From the NCBI GenBank assembly GCA_910585435.1, contig CAJUEJ010000002.1:152265-164917 (forward strand): a stretch of 12,653 bases of DNA, given 5' to 3'. Positions within the stretch are counted from its first letter, which is position 1, and each line of letters opens with the position of its first letter. Position numbers and translations under genes: made by a program. A model generated the notes under the pieces. It saw only the letters and a program-made list of their open reading frames with translations, was not told where the DNA came from and made no database searches. This document shows positions 1-7,714 of the stretch, piece by piece. This DNA is from an uncultured Hungatella sp. (GTDB taxonomy: Bacteria > Bacillota > Clostridia > Lachnospirales > Lachnospiraceae).

Positions 1-97
1 CCCGACCATCATCACCTGTTTCCCGGCCATCATCACCTGTTTCCCGACCATCATCACCTGTTTCCCGGCCATCATCACCTGTTTCCCGACCATCATC
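1..97 (-). repeat. 21-bp coding tandem repeat (DDGRETG), about 4.6 copies, array continues off the left edge
   Basis: Units start at 1, 22, 43, 64 and 85; the last keeps only 13 bases of match. Copies alternate at one position (cccgacc versus cccggcc), which is a synonymous Gly codon change (GGT/GGC). The higher-order unit is therefore 42 bp. The array keeps frame and encodes a seven-residue hydrophilic unit in the stalk of the adhesin. Confidence 0.95.
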
Positions 98-1963
98 GTC
101 TGCCTCCACAGGCACCGGCACAGCTCTTATAAATCTTCTGGCATTATTTTCTGTGGCTGTTTTCACATATTCCCTTATCGCAGGAATCCGTACTGCCGTC
201 CTGATCTTCGGAACCCCTCGGTCTTTTGCATCCATCTTGGCTTCTGGTATCTCCATCTCATGAGATAGGGATATGTATTCATCCGTCTCATATTCCTCCG
301 TCTCAAATCCTGCATCATAATTGATAATCACTTCCTTTTCTATTATCTGACTGCCTGCGCCTGCCTCGGATGAGTTCATACGCACCACAGGGATCCTTTC
401 ATCGTCAGAGTGAAGCCCGTGGCGGATGTAACCGTATCTGGCCTGTATCTCCTGAACTGTATAATCATATTCCAGATTGATAAACTGCTCATAGGTCTCA
501 TCCCGGTCTTCCAACATCATTTCCAGCCCTTCTCCCGGCTCCATACCGTGAAAATCCGTTTCCGCCTCACAGGCCTCCACCAATGCTTCCCACTGCTCCC
601 TGACCATATCGTTAATCTCTTCTATGGCTCTGGCCTCGTCTCCACTTTCCCCGGTTCCATCCCCATCATCCTCTGTCTCGTCTTCGGGCACCTCCGGCGC
701 CTCCAGATATTCCGGCTCCGGGTGGCCGTCACAGTAGGTTTTGGAATACTCATATTTCTTCTCATCGGAGTGGGCAAAATATCCGTCTTCATCGGTTGCC
801 GTCTCACCGCATATCTTAAACCCTGTCCAGGCCGCCGGTCTGGGCTCCATCTGTTCCAGGGTCAAAAGTCCGCCTGCCTGCCCTTCCTCAAACGCCTCCA
901 GGATCCGGAACACAGCTCCTTTCAGTTCCTTCCCTGTCTCCGCACAGTATTTTTTTACATCAAAATTATAGTGGGATTCAAATGTCTCACTGTGACGGTA
1001 AACAGTCACATCCGGCACCTGGGGAATATCCAGCTGAGGGCTGTCTGTGTCAGGGCCGAATGCCAGATGCACATAGATCTTTGCGTCAAATGGCCCGGCA
1101 GAGATCATAGCCTGGATCTTGCTTCGATCTCCCTTGGGAATGTACAGGTTCAGGGATGTGGTATTTTTCGCAAAGCCTGCCAGATCGGCAGGCAGATCCG
1201 CAGATACCGTCATAGTCTGTCCCGGATTTCCGCTGTAGGTAAAAGTCATAATTCCGTCAGATACAGACTTGCCCCATCCGGTGCTGTCGCCTTCAAAAGT
1301 CCAGTTAAGAGTGGCCAGCTGGGGAACAGAAGAGACATCTACCGAGGCTGTCCACACACCGTTTTCCAGAACCATCTGCTGAGGCTTTCCGGAAGCTTTT
1401 GATGCAGAACACCACTCTGGAAGCGGGCTGCCGCCGTCATCTGTATTTTCCACGTAATTTTTTAATTCTTCCCATTTTTCGTAAGTGCCCGGCACATGCC
1501 GGGATACAAGGCCTGCTACGGAATCTGCGCTTTCCCACCCGTCTTCCATGATGGCCCATATAGCTGCCTGGGCGGCAGCGTAGGTGGCATTGTCTGCATA
1601 GATGGAGCCGTTGGTATCATACCAGTTACAAATCATAGCCAGCTTCTCATAGTCTTCTTTGCTTTTAATATAGGGAATGTTATCGTCATTTATATTGGTT
1701 CGGCGAGCCTCTGCTGTAATGGTATTGCCCATATGGTTTCTCGGCGCAATACAGAATGTCATCTGCCACCCGTCTGTCCATTTGTACATCCAGTTTCTGT
1801 TCCTGCCATAGATGACCTCCGGGCCGTTGATCCAGATATTTTTTCCTCTGAATGTAGCCGCCTGGCTGACAAAAAAACCGGAGTAGCTTAAGGGAAAGAG
1901 AAGGGCACTAAAACAAACAAGCGCCAAAAAAACGGACAATACACGTTTTGCCTTCTGTTCCAT
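1..1963 (-). CDS. Thioester-domain (TED) surface adhesin with SpaA/Cna-B-like domain, C-terminus beyond window
   Basis: The frame is open without a stop from ATG at 1963 to the window edge, giving 654 codons with the C-terminus missing. Residues 1-36 form a signal peptide with a basic start, a hydrophobic core and a VSQAA cleavage-like site. Residues 66-140 carry the two halves of a thioester domain: Cys71 in TFCIAP and Gln132 in AAAQAAIW. In known TEDs such residues form an internal Cys-Gln thioester that can bond covalently to host ligands. Residues 333-360 (NFDVKKY, then TGKELKGAVF) match the start of a SpaA/Cna-B domain, with Lys337 or Lys338 as candidate isopeptide lysine. An acidic region (about 425-500) and a charged stalk follow, then DDGRETG repeats from about residue 622. 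AAAGGA lies 9 nt before the ATG, directly after the upstream stop codon, so the gene is co-transcribed with its neighbour. A sortase signal would lie off-window. The domain calls are motif-based; the ligand is unknown. Confidence 0.85.
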   Translation of the reverse strand, partial: MEQKAKRVLSVFLALVCFSALLFPLSYSGFFVSQAATFRGKNIWINGPEVIYGRNRNWMYKWTDGWQMTFCIAPRNHMGNTITAEARRTNINDDNIPYIKSKEDYEKLAMICNWYDTNGSIYADNATYAAAQAAIWAIMEDGWESADSVAGLVSRHVPGTYEKWEELKNYVENTDDGGSPLPEWCSASKASGKPQQMVLENGVWTASVDVSSVPQLATLNWTFEGDSTGWGKSVSDGIMTFTYSGNPGQTMTVSADLPADLAGFAKNTTSLNLYIPKGDRSKIQAMISAGPFDAKIYVHLAFGPDTDSPQLDIPQVPDVTVYRHSETFESHYNFDVKKYCAETGKELKGAVFRILEAFEEGQAGGLLTLEQMEPRPAAWTGFKICGETATDEDGYFAHSDEKKYEYSKTYCDGHPEPEYLEAPEVPEDETEDDGDGTGESGDEARAIEEINDMVREQWEALVEACEAETDFHGMEPGEGLEMMLEDRDETYEQFINLEYDYTVQEIQARYGYIRHGLHSDDERIPVVRMNSSEAGAGSQIIEKEVIINYDAGFETEEYETDEYISLSHEMEIPEAKMDAKDRGVPKIRTAVRIPAIREYVKTATENNARRFIRAVPVPVEADDDGRETGDDGRETGDDGRETGDDGRETGDDGR

Positions 1964-1979
1964 ACCAGCCTGTCCTTTC

Positions 1980-4900
1980 TTATCTTAAAATTGCATTTCC
2001 GTTGACCATCCACACACCGTCGGTGTCTACCAGATAGCCGTCAGGAGTGGCGGTGCCGCGAAGCAATGCTCCTTTCGTCCCGTCGGAAACCTGGTTAAAA
2101 TAGTAGCAGCGTGTCTTTTTATCCTCTCCTGTGATCCAGTTCCAGCCGGTCATCATCTTTCCAAGGGTATTATCTGACATAGGATTTAAATAGTAGCGTT
2201 TCCCATCTGAATCTGTAAACCATCCGGTTACCATATGGCCGGTACTGTCAAACCGGAACCAGTCTGCCTGGTTCTGCCCTTTCTGGGTGTCTGCGTATGG
2301 ATTATGGATATAGGCCCACTCATTGCTGTATGTCCTGCCTCCGGAAGTAAAAGTCCACCTTCCGTCTGCTGTCTGTATCCAGGTTCCTGTCACGCTGCCT
2401 GCAGGCGCAGCAGAAGAAAGCTTGCTTCCTGCCGGTGTAATCCCTGTGGAGACACCTCCGCCGGAGCCTCCCCCGCCGCTGATGCTGCCTCCTCCGGAGG
2501 ATGTGGTCTTGTCCACCACCCTTATATTCAGTGTCACGGCGCAGGTATCTGTGCAGGCGCCGTCAGACGCGGAGAGTATCACTGTCTCCGTGGACTTATA
2601 GGGGAAGGACAGGGCTTTTTTTATCCATTCAGCCTCCGGATTCAGTACCGGAGTACAGGTTCCGTCCTGGGTGATTGTAAGAATCTCAGGTTTTGAGGAT
2701 GTATAAGCAATCTTTTTCTCCTGAGGAAAGGAAACTGCCTTGTTCTGCTTCTCTTCTGCCCCTGTCCAGCTGTAAACCGGCTTTGTCCTTCTTCCGGTTT
2801 TTGTCAGCACCAAATCAAACACTGCCTTATTCTGAGGGAAGGCCATACACTCTGCCCTGAAATCCAGTGTCACCGGAATCTTGTCGGAGATTCCGTTATC
2901 CTTTGCCACAGCAGATACCCATACGGTTTTGGATGCGGTGTAGGGAGCCTTTGTCAGCGCTTCTTTTATCCACAGGGCGTTGGGGTTGGGAGTGATGGTC
3001 CCGTCCTGCTTTATGTGCAGTGCATCTGCGTCTGATACAGACCAGATGATTCCCTTTTCATACGGGCTGTGGGCACTATCCTCCACACACCCGGGCTCTA
3101 CGGTACAGCTTAAACGGGTCGGCTCAAACCCTGTTTCCTCCATGGTCTTTGACTGGCTGTTTCCCTCTTTTTTTATGGCCAGGTCATAAGAAACCTGCCG
3201 GTTGTCTATATGAACCGCCTCAGGGTGAATCACAGTCTCATCTACGGTAATAAACCGAATAGTTGCATGGCATTTTCCTGAGACAATTCCATGGGTCTGG
3301 TCCTCTGAGGTAGCTGTTATGACCTCCTCCTGTTTGGCAGAGCCTGTCAGGTTTACATAAGGATCCTCTTTTCTCTTCTGATTGTCCTCATTGATTACGT
3401 TCTGGATCCAGGCAGGGTTCTGTACCCCTTCTGTGTCATAGCGGACTCCCACGGCCACATTTTCCCCGTGCTCTCCGGAAGGGTTTAACGTGATGATCTG
3501 CTGGCTTTCTTCATCCTTCCAGGTAACATTCTTGAAAAACGGCTGCTGGGGAAACAGCCTGGCTGACAGTATAACCGGCTCTGTGCACAGAATCTCCTCT
3601 GCAGGCTTTTTTCTGTCCCCGGTCAGTTTCCTGATGACTGTACATACCATATCACTTTTATTGAGGGTCAGTCCCTCCACCCTTCTGGTGGTCTGATCCA
3701 GAATCTGAAATTTGACTGTGATCCGGCTGTTGCCATAGACCGGCTGTTTATCTGAGGATGTCTCCGGATTGGTGATGGCCGTGACCACTCCGTCTTTTTC
3801 ATAGATTGTTGGCTGAATAGTTTCCTGATACTGGCTGTCCGCCTGGGTCTGAATTTCCCGATTTAAGATTTCCTGAATAAAAGAACCTGAAAGATTGGGA
3901 AGGATTCTGGCATCCTCCTCTGTGTAGCCTTCGGCTGCTGTCATCTGCAGCAGATCCGGGTCGTCCACAGCCCATTTCATGCTGCGATCCGCCGTATCCC
4001 CGTAGCTGTTGTGTTCTCCATGAATGCCTATGGGCTGAACCTCCACAGATGTGTCCGGCACACCGTTTAAATATCTGGCAATGAGAATCCCTTCCCCGTT
4101 TCGCACTTCTGTCCGGGTGTCCGGGTTCTTCCGGTCGCCGCTTCTGGTGTGAATCACGGAAAGCTCTGTTTCTTCCGGCGAAACTGACAGACGGGTGGTT
4201 ACCTTGCGGTACCGGACATTAATCTCTGTGTCCCGCTCCGGCATGATGAAGCTGTAGCTTCCTCCTGCCATGTAGCTCATGGGAACCTGCTGCCCCTCCT
4301 GGTCGATGTAAACCGGCGGCTCCACGCCCCCTTCCTCATTTTCATCTACAAGCATCTGATACCGGTTTCCATCACTGTTTTTAGGAGCCGTCACCACGGT
4401 TACACCGATTCCCGGCGCCACCGCAGCGCCGTGGTCTTTGTCAATGGTCCGGTAATAAGACTGGTTTCCGTTGGGAAGGGCTGTCAAAAGCGCCACATCT
4501 GTGTCATAGGTGCCGTTGGCGTTTTTAGCATCGATTCTGGGCACGGAAAGAAGATATCCTGTCACCGGCTCCCCCTGGTATCCCGGTGCAAAATGATCCA
4601 GACGGAACCGCAGGTCTTTGGCTGCTCCCTGGGCAGTGAATTCATTGCCCAGTTTTCTGGTGATAACCGATCGAACCCCTTCTTCCAGTTTTTCGTAGAA
4701 ATACAGCTCCTGGCTCTTAATTTCGGTGGTTCCTGACAGAAGGGTGTATCTGGTCTCATTGTCAGTCCAGTATCCGATCTGGGCCGATTGGGTGTAGGAA
4801 TTGTCTCCGTCAAGCTTTGATCCGAAAACATTTTTAGCCTTTGCCGCCGTGTTGGTAAACAGGTAGGACAGGTTATTGCTCTTCTCAGTTCCGTAGGTAA

Positions 4901-6176
4901 ATGTATCCCTGCTTTCCCTGGTTCCTATAAAGGTTCCTTCACAGGCCGCGGCTCCGTTGTTGGTTCTGGAGATATCCCCGGCGAAACGGGCCAGAACCAG
5001 ATTTCCGCTTTCATATTTTCCTGCGATGCCCCCTGCTGCCCTGGTTTTATTGCCTCCTACAGTTCCGTCCACATAGGAGTTGTAGATATTGGTCTCATCC
5101 ATATTTCCGGCAATGCCTCCCACATAGCCCTTTCCCTGAATCCGATCCGCTGTGCCGTCCTGGGTATATACCTGGTTGTCCACCAGATCCGTCCTGTGGG
5201 TCTCTCCTACGATTCCTCCCACATAACTTTCCGGGCTTAAGGAGTTAATCACAATCCCCTCTGCCCTGCAGTTTTCCACAGTAACCCGGCTGTTTTCGCC
5301 GTCGCAGAAGCCGGCGATTCCTCCTGCATTTCCGCTGCTTTTCCCGGAACCGGCTGTTTTCGTAGTCTGGCTGCTCTCTCCGTGAAGATATCCTGACACT
5401 GTAACATCATAGATAACCCCGTCCTGGCTGACACTTCCTGCCAGGACTGCTATGCGGTCAATGCCGCTGATATCATCAGCCTCCACTGTCAGGTGCTTTA
5501 CAGTACCTCCCTGGATGCTGCCGAACAAGCCGATATTCCTTAAATCCCTGGACGGATCCAGGATCTTCAGCCCATAGATCCGGTTCCCGCCTCCGTCAAA
5601 AACACCTTTGAACCCATGGGCAACTTCTCCTGACATCTCCTTTTCGTTCTGATACCATCCGATGGGATTCCAGTTTCCGTTATTGATGGAAATGCCGCCC
5701 AGATCAATGTCCTGGGTCAGCTCAAAATATTCTCCCTCATAGGAGTTTCCGGCGGCCACTGATTCTGACAGGCCCATCAGCTGCGATAAGGTGCTGATCT
5801 GATACGGTGTCTCCTCATCCCCGTCTCCCCTAAACTCTGTGTCGCCTGCCCAGTCAGACCATAAGTCTCCTGTCACCGGTTTGTTTTTCAGGGACATGCC
5901 AAGCTGCCTTGCTATGGAAGCTGCCGCCTCCAGCTGTCCTGTTCCCTGGGTCAGCCCGCCGTTTTCCTCTGTGCCATCCGGTCCTCCGGATATATCCGGA
6001 TCTTCTGCCGGCAAAGCTACAGACGGTTCCCTGAAAGCGTCACTTGGGGTTGCCGTTTTCTTTAACAGCGGAAGGTGTTCAGCTTTCACCGAAAACACCT
6101 CCGGCTGTACAAGCTGTAACAGCACGACGGCACACAGGATCCATTTCCACTCCTTTTTAAAAGTTCTGTTCTTCAT
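1980..6176 (-). CDS. Large secreted GLUG / Ig-like / choline-binding-repeat surface protein
   Basis: A protein of 1398 residues when started at ATG 6176. Residues 1-32 are a signal peptide (basic MKNRTFKKEWKW, then a hydrophobic stretch, ending around VKA). Residues 120-390 look like a GLUG-type beta-helix: a GVFDGGGNRIYGL entry motif, then GGIAG or GGIVG motifs near 284, 320, 353 and 382. Residues about 690-1220 hold several Ig-like/Big2-like units with W(T/S)VSD- and DGT-type motifs. A Gly/Ser-rich linker lies at about 1222-1243. The C-terminus (about 1255-1398) has aromatic, Gly-rich choline-binding-type repeats (TGWF..DGKRYYLN, TGWNWI, GYLVDTDGVWM), which would hold the protein non-covalently to the wall. 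The frame is open back to ATG 6311, but 6176 is preferred because AGGAG lies 11 nt upstream and the signal peptide then begins at residue 1. The gene sits between two other exported proteins; function unknown, probably adhesion or wall structure. Confidence 0.85.
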   Translation of the reverse strand: MKNRTFKKEWKWILCAVVLLQLVQPEVFSVKAEHLPLLKKTATPSDAFREPSVALPAEDPDISGGPDGTEENGGLTQGTGQLEAAASIARQLGMSLKNKPVTGDLWSDWAGDTEFRGDGDEETPYQISTLSQLMGLSESVAAGNSYEGEYFELTQDIDLGGISINNGNWNPIGWYQNEKEMSGEVAHGFKGVFDGGGNRIYGLKILDPSRDLRNIGLFGSIQGGTVKHLTVEADDISGIDRIAVLAGSVSQDGVIYDVTVSGYLHGESSQTTKTAGSGKSSGNAGGIAGFCDGENSRVTVENCRAEGIVINSLSPESYVGGIVGETHRTDLVDNQVYTQDGTADRIQGKGYVGGIAGNMDETNIYNSYVDGTVGGNKTRAAGGIAGKYESGNLVLARFAGDISRTNNGAAACEGTFIGTRESRDTFTYGTEKSNNLSYLFTNTAAKAKNVFGSKLDGDNSYTQSAQIGYWTDNETRYTLLSGTTEIKSQELYFYEKLEEGVRSVITRKLGNEFTAQGAAKDLRFRLDHFAPGYQGEPVTGYLLSVPRIDAKNANGTYDTDVALLTALPNGNQSYYRTIDKDHGAAVAPGIGVTVVTAPKNSDGNRYQMLVDENEEGGVEPPVYIDQEGQQVPMSYMAGGSYSFIMPERDTEINVRYRKVTTRLSVSPEETELSVIHTRSGDRKNPDTRTEVRNGEGILIARYLNGVPDTSVEVQPIGIHGEHNSYGDTADRSMKWAVDDPDLLQMTAAEGYTEEDARILPNLSGSFIQEILNREIQTQADSQYQETIQPTIYEKDGVVTAITNPETSSDKQPVYGNSRITVKFQILDQTTRRVEGLTLNKSDMVCTVIRKLTGDRKKPAEEILCTEPVILSARLFPQQPFFKNVTWKDEESQQIITLNPSGEHGENVAVGVRYDTEGVQNPAWIQNVINEDNQKRKEDPYVNLTGSAKQEEVITATSEDQTHGIVSGKCHATIRFITVDETVIHPEAVHIDNRQVSYDLAIKKEGNSQSKTMEETGFEPTRLSCTVEPGCVEDSAHSPYEKGIIWSVSDADALHIKQDGTITPNPNALWIKEALTKAPYTASKTVWVSAVAKDNGISDKIPVTLDFRAECMAFPQNKAVFDLVLTKTGRRTKPVYSWTGAEEKQNKAVSFPQEKKIAYTSSKPEILTITQDGTCTPVLNPEAEWIKKALSFPYKSTETVILSASDGACTDTCAVTLNIRVVDKTTSSGGGSISGGGGSGGGVSTGITPAGSKLSSAAPAGSVTGTWIQTADGRWTFTSGGRTYSNEWAYIHNPYADTQKGQNQADWFRFDSTGHMVTGWFTDSDGKRYYLNPMSDNTLGKMMTGWNWITGEDKKTRCYYFNQVSDGTKGALLRGTATPDGYLVDTDGVWMVNGNAILR

Positions 6177-6311
6177 GATTGCATTTTCTCCTTTCTCTCT
6201 CCAGGTTCCCGCCACTTTTTTTAATGGGCTTTCAGAGTCTCTTTGTGCCTGATTTTGCGAGATGATTTTTGTCATATGTGTGCATCTGGCAAAGAACCAT
6301 GGAGCTTTCAT
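6177..6311 (-). other. 135-nt spacer between the DUF6273-like gene and the GLUG protein gene
   Basis: I see no promoter or hairpin terminator here, which favours co-transcription. It contains a good ribosome binding site (AGGAG at 6188-6192). The spacer has no stop codon in the frame of the downstream gene. The upstream gene is in that same frame, and its TAG stop (6312-6314) is followed at once by an in-frame ATG at 6311. Translated, the spacer gives a non-hydrophobic stretch that does not resemble a signal peptide. Confidence 0.55.
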
Positions 6312-7460
6312 CTATCCTTGCTGAGGCAGGACAAATGCCGGACGTATCCCTGTGGAGCTGGTAACTACCCATTCTGCCATCTGCCCGTCTGTCCCCTCCT
6401 CTTCATAGCCATCCTCCTCATCTGGTTTTCGTTTTTCAGGACGTATCATTCCATTTACCAAATCTACAATGTATGCCATTCCATTGTCCTCTTCGGCTCC
6501 GTCGCCAACCGGATTTCTGAGCCAGTAGCCCTTGCAGAAGGGCCCTGTCTGGCTGTCCGGGTTTTCCATCGCCTCATCCTGGGACAAGGCTCCGAATCTC
6601 CACAGATACTCTTTGTATGCCATCGCCTCCTCTACAGACAGAATGAACAGCCGATCCGTCATCTGCTGATTCCCTATGTAATGGCTGCGAAGCCCCTTCT
6701 CCTGAAGCCGGCTGTAGCTGCCCTGTTCTGTCTGCCCCACATAGCTTTGTGACACGCCGATATCCGTCCACAGGGCTCCTGTTATATTGGCCTCCTGGGC
6801 CTTCAGCCACTGGCGGATCGTAGAGTATTTGTAATCGCCAAAATCCCCATAGTTCACCACAGGCCCCGGATAAAACACATACTGGTAGCTTCCATCCTCC
6901 TGCCTCTCATATTCATAGTGTGAGCCTGTGTCCGCCGGAATCACAGCATCGCAGAGGAATAAGGCCCCTGTCTGTCCTGAGGTGCTTTCTGTCTTATAGT
7001 TCTGGTCTATACAGCGAAATATATACCGCTGGCCGCCTATCTCCCTGACTACTGTGTCCCCTATGCTCCAATACCTTTTTTCCTGGCCTTCCTCTTTTGG
7101 ATCTTCCTGGATTTCCTCTTTCCCATCTTTCCATTTCACTGCGAATCTCATTTTATAGTAGGTCTCGTTGTCTTCACTTTTTGTTTCTTCCACAGTGTTG
7201 GAATATTCTAAAGAATCTCCGTAGAAGCTTTCCAACACGGTTCCCTCCGGCACATAATTTTTTCCGATGACATAAAATTCCCCTTCTTCTTTCCCTTCTC
7301 GCAGGCACTGGCCGGCTGCCGAGAGAATCTGCCTGTCATTTTCCAGACGGTTGGACACAATTTCTCCCATTGCCCCATAGGAAAGAAAGCAGGCGTGGAT
7401 GACTGCCTGGGCTGTCGTCAGAAAAAGAACAGCGTATCTTCCTGCTTTTCCTTTTATCAA
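6312..7460 (-). CDS. Exported or membrane-anchored DUF6273-like protein (TTG start)
   Basis: 382 residues. Residues 1-30 have a basic N-terminus (IKGKAGR) and a hydrophobic stretch, so this is a signal peptide or single membrane anchor. Residues 131-379 resemble the DUF6273 family of Firmicutes in motif order: YWSIGD near 130, YSTIRQWL at 202-209, LFILSVEEAMAY at 271-282, YWLRNP at 312-317 and a closing GIRPAFVL at 371-378. A Glu/Asp/Lys-rich stretch (about 341-357) interrupts the domain before its end. The closing GxRPA motif recalls C-type-lectin-like folds, but that is inference and no biochemical role is established for the family as far as I know. The start is TTG: GGAGG at 7472-7476 lies 11 nt upstream, an in-frame TGA sits just before it, and the next Met (31) would remove the signal. 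This is the first gene of the surface operon. Confidence 0.8.
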   Translation of the reverse strand: MIKGKAGRYAVLFLTTAQAVIHACFLSYGAMGEIVSNRLENDRQILSAAGQCLREGKEEGEFYVIGKNYVPEGTVLESFYGDSLEYSNTVEETKSEDNETYYKMRFAVKWKDGKEEIQEDPKEEGQEKRYWSIGDTVVREIGGQRYIFRCIDQNYKTESTSGQTGALFLCDAVIPADTGSHYEYERQEDGSYQYVFYPGPVVNYGDFGDYKYSTIRQWLKAQEANITGALWTDIGVSQSYVGQTEQGSYSRLQEKGLRSHYIGNQQMTDRLFILSVEEAMAYKEYLWRFGALSQDEAMENPDSQTGPFCKGYWLRNPVGDGAEEDNGMAYIVDLVNGMIRPEKRKPDEEDGYEEEGTDGQMAEWVVTSSTGIRPAFVLPQQG

Positions 7461-7475
7461 ATTTTTTCAAACCTC

Positions 7476-7504
7476 CATACGATTGTTATACGAAAAATCA
7501 TATG
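7476..7504 (-). promoter_or_regulatory. Possible leader hairpin abutting the ribosome binding site of the DUF6273-like gene
   Basis: In the transcript, CAUAUGAU (7504-7497) can pair with AUCGUAUG (7483-7476) with one G-U pair, across a 13-nt loop. The 3' arm ends at the first base of the GGAGG site at 7472-7476. It may influence translation initiation. The stem is AU-rich and weak, so this is tentative. Confidence 0.3.
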
Positions 7505-7558
7505 CCAGCACCCATAGGCATCACCTCAATCTTCTCAATTTTCATTCATGGTTGATAC

Positions 7559-7575
7559 TGTGATGAAACATCACA
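7559..7575. promoter_or_regulatory. Perfect 7-bp dyad in the operon leader (TGTGATG-N3-CATCACA)
   Basis: Arms TGTGATG and CATCACA flank three bases, giving an exact inverted repeat some 55-70 nt downstream of the predicted transcription start. It could be a DNA operator or a small RNA hairpin. No T-run follows it on the transcribed strand, so it is not an intrinsic terminator. Confidence 0.45.
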
Positions 7576-7634
7576 CAGGAATATAGAAATTCCAGAAACC
7601 GGCAAATCACAGATAGTCTGCCGAACACAGTAGT

Positions 7635-7664
7635 AGTATACAATTACAGGGGGCGATTCGTCAA
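7635..7664 (-). promoter_or_regulatory. Sigma-A-like promoter of the surface-protein operon
   Basis: The -35 box TTGACG is at 7664-7659 and the -10 box TATACT at 7640-7635, with an 18-nt spacer. An A/T-rich tract directly upstream (about 7665-7693) could act as an UP element; it contains a 7-bp inverted repeat (GAATTTA at 7693-7687, TAAATTC at 7671-7665). Transcription would start near 7628, leaving a leader of about 168 nt before the TTG start at 7460. The promoter lies 51 nt past the end of the broken ABC gene. Confidence 0.65.
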
Positions 7665-7714
7665 GAATTTAAATATTAAAAAACTATAAATTCGCACCTG
7701 CTGTCTTTGGTAAT

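Larger units (their letters stand above)
7461..7714. other. Intergenic region and leader between the ABC remnant and the surface operon
   Basis: This 254-nt stretch holds no gene that I can support. It contains the operon promoter, an AT-rich upstream element, the TGTGATG dyad and a long leader. I see no clear intrinsic terminator for the ABC remnant and no match to a riboswitch class I know. A short frame in the leader (MPMGAGI, from ATG at about 7525) is too weakly supported to call a leader peptide. Confidence 0.6.

Noticed and set aside
1..97. Short regularly spaced repeats as a CRISPR array
   Set aside because: The 21-bp units are directly adjacent with no spacers, and keep the coding frame of the adhesin.
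410..1402. Long plus-strand open frame of 330 codons
   Set aside because: It lies antisense to the thioester adhesin, which has a signal peptide, recognisable motifs and a good ribosome binding site. The plus-strand translation shows no domain and no ribosome binding site of note.
6177..6311. Start of the large GLUG protein at ATG 6311
   Set aside because: It would place 45 non-hydrophobic residues before an obvious signal peptide, with poor ribosome binding site spacing. ATG 6176 has AGGAG and starts the signal peptide directly.
7559..7575. CRP/FNR-type binding site in the leader
   Set aside because: The arms TGTGA and TCACA are 7 bases apart rather than the usual 6, and the site is downstream of the promoter. 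The resemblance is noted but not enough to name a regulator.
7461..7640. Known riboswitch in the surface-operon leader
   Set aside because: I looked for conserved cores such as the c-di-GMP, SAM, TPP, cobalamin and glycine classes and saw none.
7635..7700. Phase-variable invertible promoter
   Set aside because: The AT-rich inverted repeat at 7665-7693 lies upstream of the promoter and does not flank it. No recombinase gene is in the window.
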